From: Eretmocerus hayati
Lineage: Eukaryota; Arthropoda; Insecta; Hymenoptera; Aphelinidae
DNA length: 64,000 nt
Reading direction: 5' to 3'
Assembly (NCBI GenBank): GCA_029851415.1
Contig: CM056744.1
Span: 99,543,338 to 99,607,337 of the forward strand
Every line of letters starts with the position of its first letter. Position 1 is the stretch's first letter. Positions 58,870 to 64,000 of the stretch are shown here, piece after piece. The position numbers and the translations under genes are program-made. The notes under the pieces are model-generated. The model ran no database searches. It worked only from the letters and a program-made list of their open reading frames with translations, and had not been told where the DNA came from.

Positions 58870-61800
58870 ATGCTAAGGTTGCTCAGAAAAATTCTTCTGT
58901 CTGTGCTATATTTCACATATCTCAGCTATGGTAAGTTTACTCAAAGGCGCCTATGGTGCCCTGTGATATAGACTAATAATAATAGTCTCCCATAGACTGA
59001 ATGTTTGTGTCCATTTGAATATTTTGAGCGATCGAAGAGTGGAATAGATACTCTATTTCGCAAATTTGATTGCGACGACTCGGAAATTTTTCGAATTCTT
59101 ATCTATATTTCTAATAAAATCTAGTTTCATGAGTATTTTACACTATGTCAATTTTCGGGAAGTTTTTAACGAGTAATTTTTTCTTGTATCACTATTATAA
59201 TTGGCTTGCCCAATTTGAGATATGAGAGTTTTGATAGTATAGGCATTTTGATTTAACATTCGTTCTTGATATTTTCATACCAGAAGTGGTCAAGAAAAGG
59301 TAGATCTGAGAACCATAACACTTTGGCTGAAGACATAATCAAGTTTATACTGTTTTGCACTAAATGCCAACAAAGAGGAGAATCTCAGATCGTTTTTTGA
59401 CTCCATTACTCATTCACTCATTCGATTATTCATTCGTTCATTTGAGTCAAACACTTGATCATGGCCGTCTATGATTCATTGAGATTATTCAAAAACATGT
59501 ATACCACGATCCCAAGGAAAACAAGGGTTTGGCCCTGGAGAACAAGATTGGGGGTATGTGGAGGTACGACCCGGTGCTCACATGTTTTGGTGGCTTTACT
59601 ACACCACCAATACTGATGTGAGCAATCCCAATGAAAAACCATTGCTGATATGGCTTCAAGGCGGTCCTGGTGTGTCTTCAACTGGTATTGGCAATTTCAG
59701 AGAATTCGGGCCTCTTGATCCGAATCTTAGACCTCGAAAACATTCGTGGGTGAGCAAAAAATGAACATTACTTATGTTTCGCGGGTAGTTTATGAATACC
59801 ATCAAGTTTTGGAAGCAGAAATTCAACCTTTGGCCCAGACTTCGGTGGAATTTAAGTTGTCAAAAAATTTGGGAAAGGGTCTTCGCAAAATTCTCGATAT
59901 CCAGTCGATAAAAGTGTTATTGCTCTATCAGTATTGTAAGCTCTATTGCATTCAAGTCCCTGCTAGAATGAAACACATACTCCCAATTTGATAATAAATA
60001 ATCAGTCAATTGAAAAGCCGAGAAATATTCGAGTCAATGTAACGCATTTTCCAGTGTTGTTGGTGTTGGAAAAATTTGAGGGTACTATATTGTTTCAATT
60101 TGGGAGTAATGCTCATAACTAAATGACTATCTCTTACCCAATGCAGGTAAAAGACTACAACATTTTGTTCATCGACAATCCCGTTGGTTCGGGATTCAGC
60201 TACGTCGAGAAAAAAAGTGACTTGGCGAGATCCAATTATCAGATAGCTCAAGATTTGATGCAATTAATGTATGAATTTTACAATAAACTGCCAATGTTTC
60301 GTACGACGCCAACTTATGTTCTGGGACAATCTTATGGAGGAAAGATGGGTACTGAATGGGCGCTCTTGTGGTATAAGGTAAATACACACACATTTTAGAT
60401 AAGCACTTTAAACTCGCAACTGACTAAAATATAACGCTGAAGAATAATAATTTTATTTCGAGATAAAGTAAACATGAATTTTTTACAATGAAGTGCTCGC
60501 GCGGTGAGCTTATTTTCAATATTACTCGCATCTTATGTGCACTAAATTAGTTACTGCAATGTAAAACATTTTTCCGAAAAACTTCAACCAACTGGTTGAA
60601 TGAAAAATTCAATCAGTCTGGTTGAAAATTCAACAGTTTGGTTGAATATTCAACCAATGTGGAAATGTGGATTATCACAATCTGTCCGTGCGGTTCCTGC
60701 ATATCAGGTTGCTTACACTTGAGGGGTAGAATATGATGGATGGTCATATGGGTAGATAAGGATGATGGAGGGGTGAACTAGTGGATGATGGGTCGATGGT
60801 CGATGGATGGATGGTGGATGAGGTCGATAAATGGATCGAGAAATGGATGGTGGATGGACGGATGGATGTATGGATGGAGTGATGGATGATGGGTGGATAA
60901 CGGACGGATGCATGATGGATAGATGGTCAATGGATATTCCATCGACCATCCATACATCCATCACGGAACAAAATTGCTTGGTTGAAAATTCAACCAACTA
61001 GTTGACAAGTTGGTTGAAAATTCAACAATTTTTTACAGTGTGTGTATGTTACATCATTGAATAATGAGCATAATCAAAGCACGTGATTCGAATGGTTTGA
61101 AGAACTTATTGTTAGTCGGATATCTTAAAAAATAAAAAAAATGAGGAAACACAACTTTTCCCTCGCATCTTTCATGGTATTGCGTTATGAATTATTTCAT
61201 CACTTTAAACTCATATAAACGTCATCGATTTTTTTGGATCTCTCAAATGTATTTCTTGGTTTTCGAGAACAGATATCCTAACGGCCCTAAAAATAAGGCT
61301 CAGTCCATTAAAACCCCACTTTGTAACGTATAGCAAGTGGGGCGAGAAGTGGAGGCTACTGTGACCCCATAGTAAGGGAGCTCTAACAGTCCGTGATTAT
61401 GAATAGGTTAGAAATGAACGATTCTAGGTTAGGAAGGAATAATTTGGCGATGATGAAGAAAAAATAGCTCAAAAGGAAAATCAACACAACAGGCGTTTTG
61501 AAATCACCGCGGACCCACGAAAAAGTATCCTCTCTCAATAAAAAATTCTTATGCTACATCGGTCATTGCAAACTGATCAGATTATCACAGCTATGCTAAT
61601 AGATAGTTGACTCTTTGAGTTTATGGCATAAATGACCCGAAACGCCTAACTTTCTGTACTATGTACATCAAAAGGTTTCAAATGATTTGTGGACGGATTC
61701 ACAGTTACTCCATGTATCATTTATAATTTGAAAAAACCGGACTCACTTGATTCCAGCAACTAATATTGTGATTCGCCTTCTTTTTTGGGTTATGGATCAA

Positions 61801-63963
61801 ATTGGTCCCCTTTAGCACCAGCAACTTGGATACATTCAAAGCAACTTAAGAGGCGTTGGTCTGGGCAATTCATGGATATCTCCCGTTGACAGTGTTCTCG
61901 CATGGGCTCCGTTTCTTTGGCAAATGGTAATGGAACCGTGAATGGTTTTTATATTTTCTCATTCCATTTTTCATTTGCTCGATTGAGGAATCTACAAAAC
62001 AGAATTAACGAATCGAAATCCATTGATATAATTCTCTTATAATACAACCAGGGTAAAGTAGATCAAACGGGATATATGGCAATCGACTCAGTAGCTGAGC
62101 AGATTGAAACTTTTGGTAAATTGGGACTATGGAGCCACACAAAAAAATTGTATCGAAATTTAGCTTCAGTTGTTGAGGAAGTAACCAACAATATCAGTTT
62201 TTACAACATCTTGGAGGAAGATACTGACCCAGGTAATTTATCTATCACTCTATGAATTACTTTTTGGTAAGTAGTATTCATATTTCATATAAAATTATAT
62301 CACACAAAAGTTAAAATAGTAACCTGTCTTGGCATTCAGATTGAATGATTCTATCCTCACTTCTCTGTAGATTATTGCCCACCGTAGACATCCCTACGCA
62401 GAAGAAAGACAAGATTCGGTCTAATAAAAAGAGACAAAAAATTATTTAATTCTCTTTACTTTGTTCAGGCCAGTCTAAGGTCCGAATTTATAGTCGCAAT
62501 CCGGAGTCCGGATAAGCTAATCCGAGGCGCCACAATCGCCAGTTCTAATTCGAGATGTCCGCCGACTCCAGCGCCAACTTCCACGTATAAAAGTGGTACG
62601 AGTGGTCGATTTGCGAAGCTCTTATACCCCTAGTATATATAGCATCATCATCGATATAGGTATACTTATGCATTAGGAGTATAAAAGCTTCGACGCATGA
62701 TCCGCTAGGTGCGCTACAGTCGGGGGACACCTCGAATAGATTCGTTATGAAGTGACATTGGCACTTGATTTTTAACACGAAAAATGTATCAGTCATTCCA
62801 AAAATTGAGATCATATACGTCAATAATCTTGCAGGATCCAACAAATCAAGAGATGAAATATTATACATATAATACAACCGGGAACAATTTTTTTTTCAAT
62901 TACAGTTTGCGAGAACTTTTCCGACAACCCACTTGAACCAAACCCATCATTCTTTATCTTTTGATGGTCTTTAAGATGTTCCTGCAGATCGTTAGGCCAT
63001 GCGGTAGCCGTGCAAGCTAAATTTTGTTCCAAGAATTCTCGAATTCTCTTGCGATTTGGGATAAATGACGAGTTATGCCACAATTGTTATCATCTAACTT
63101 GAATGGCTCAACTCGTCGTTTAGCCCAAATCGCAAGAGAATTTGAGAATTCTTGGAACAAAAATGTGTGTATATCATAGATTCGGATGTCCCAGGCGCCC
63201 AGTGAATCCCACTTTTCTGCAATAATCTAATGATTTGGGCTGAACATTGAGTTGTCGAGAACAAAGTCGGACAATAACAATAACTAGACAACTCATCTCA
63301 AACTATGTACCATAAAAATGTTCACATAAGTGGTGAATGGAACTGTATGGCCGGGCTGCACGGCTACTGCATGCCCTTAACTGAGTAAAATCAAGATTGC
63401 ATACAGTTTGCAGATTGAGTAAAGTTGAATTGTTGATCCAAAGCCTTCAAAATGCTACGTATAAATGCCCTCTGTGATACCTGTAATGATGCAAGCGGCG
63501 ATTGGTTGGCAAGTGTGCAGCATGCCGAACGACTATCTTCGGAGTCTTCCGAGGAGTCTTCGGCAAAGAGGCGGCAAACGTGCGGCAAAGCGTTAGGAAC
63601 CCGAACGTATGCCGTACGCGGTAGCCGAACGTTTGCCGCGAGCGGCCCGAACAAAGTTTGCTGTACATCCGAAAACTTTTTCTATTCGGGTATTAGAGGC
63701 ATTCGACTCGACGGTTTTGTTATGTTCTTGTCAACATTTCTGTCGACCACAATAAATAGATATGATATTGATTGAAATCACTCAGAAATTTGGATCATTT
63801 ATATTTTCATCACTGTTTTCAGGTCACAAGGAACCAGTTGTCACTCATCTGATGAACGGTTTGGTACGACAGACACTACGCCCTAGATCAAATTGGAGTG
63901 CCTTAAATACTGACGTTTTTGACTCACTTAGTGATGAATATATGACACCCGTTGATAATTTAG
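58870..63963 (+). CDS. SCPEP1-like: Serine carboxypeptidase gene D (S10, SCPEP1-like), cut by window end
   Basis: Six exons inside the window: 58870-58930 (signal peptide beginning [20 protein letters not shown]), 59526-59749, 60147-60377, 61816-61926, 62052-62232 and 63823-63963, about 316 residues. The last three exons (with the catalytic Asp and His in the siblings) must lie past 64000. [20 protein letters not shown] and the nucleophile Ser157 are present. The elbow reads GQSYGG, with Gln156 where S10 enzymes have Glu, so one of the acids that binds the substrate's C-terminal carboxylate is neutral here. Exon 5 is 54 nt shorter than in gene C. Exon 4 reads [10 protein letters not shown]. 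All junctions are GT-AG and keep the common phases. Likely a secreted or lysosomal paralogue with altered pH or substrate preference. Confidence 0.9.
60560..61043. repeat. MITE with GGTTGAA repeats and a GATGGATG microsatellite core
   Basis: The ends carry several inverted TTCAACCAACTGGTTGAA-type motifs (60588-60655 and 60978-61035). The core 60726-60965 is a degenerate GGAT/GATG repeat that turns into its complement near 60940. It lies in intron 3 of gene D. Confidence 0.65.
61050..61810. other. Remainder of gene D intron 3
   Basis: AT-rich, with no coding or repeat structure I can support. Confidence 0.4.
62240..62915. other. Gene D intron 5, left part
   Basis: No gene recognised. 62560-62760 contains GACACCTCGAATAG, also found at about 42210 in the large transposon, hinting at a shared repeat. 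Confidence 0.4.
62920..63262. repeat. Foldback in intron 5 of gene D
   Basis: Strong inner stem: 63018-63065 pairs with 63115-63163 (TTCCAAGAATTCTCGAATTC with its inverse, then CTTGCGATTTGGG with CCCAAATCGCAAG). Weaker outer pairing (CGACAACCCACTTGAACC with its inverse near 63240-63258) extends the palindrome to about 340 bp. Confidence 0.7.
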
Positions 63964-64000
63964 GTACTTATCTCTGATAATCAAAATCAAGTTAAGTGTG

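Overview
This is a piece of animal nuclear genome, most likely arthropod and probably insect (a hymenopteran is a guess). It is AT-rich, has spliced genes with GT-AG introns, and is crowded with palindromic transposon debris. There are no operons or bacterial features.

The backbone is a cluster of four serine carboxypeptidase genes of the SCPEP1 (retinoid-inducible serine carboxypeptidase) type, peptidase family S10. Gene A is on the minus strand (18639 down to 10358). Genes B (28532-45767), C (46713-54945) and D (58870 to beyond the window end) are on the plus strand. I rebuilt each exon by exon. All share one architecture: a short signal-peptide exon with a phase-1 donor, then exons of about 224, 231 and 111 nt, a variable exon, then 162, 78, 155 and 60 nt. 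Lengths and phases agree across the copies, which is strong evidence for the models. C is complete (443 aa) and B is complete (465 aa) but carries a 12-kb intron. D lacks its last three exons because the window ends. A has every exon, but its exon 4 is split by a 2.16-kb palindromic insertion.

Between A and B lies a three-exon, 583-aa gene (20616-22532). It begins with a THAP zinc finger and has the helix-turn-helix and extreme C-terminus of a DDE_Tnp_4-type transposase, but the catalytic core is gone and unrelated sequence takes its place. It looks like a transposase-derived, possibly domesticated DNA-binding protein. Inside the giant intron of gene B sits a 6.65-kb DNA transposon (36664-43313). 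It has 835-bp, nearly identical terminal inverted repeats and an apparently intact two-exon transposase with the DDE residues and a C-terminal SWIM finger (PIF/Harbinger-ISL2EU-like).

The rest is non-coding. It includes a 5S-rRNA-like sequence at 2.2 kb, several MITE/foldback families (one stack of palindromes nested in a palindrome at 31.9-35.0 kb), a Tc1/mariner-like foldback in intron 2 of gene C, and microsatellites in intron 3 of gene A. Degenerate tandem repeats lie at 23.7-26 kb, and a roughly 79-bp satellite appears in both orientations at 50.7-52.4 and 56.3-57.8 kb. The first 10 kb holds no gene I can support. All functional statements are inferences from motifs; no database search was possible.
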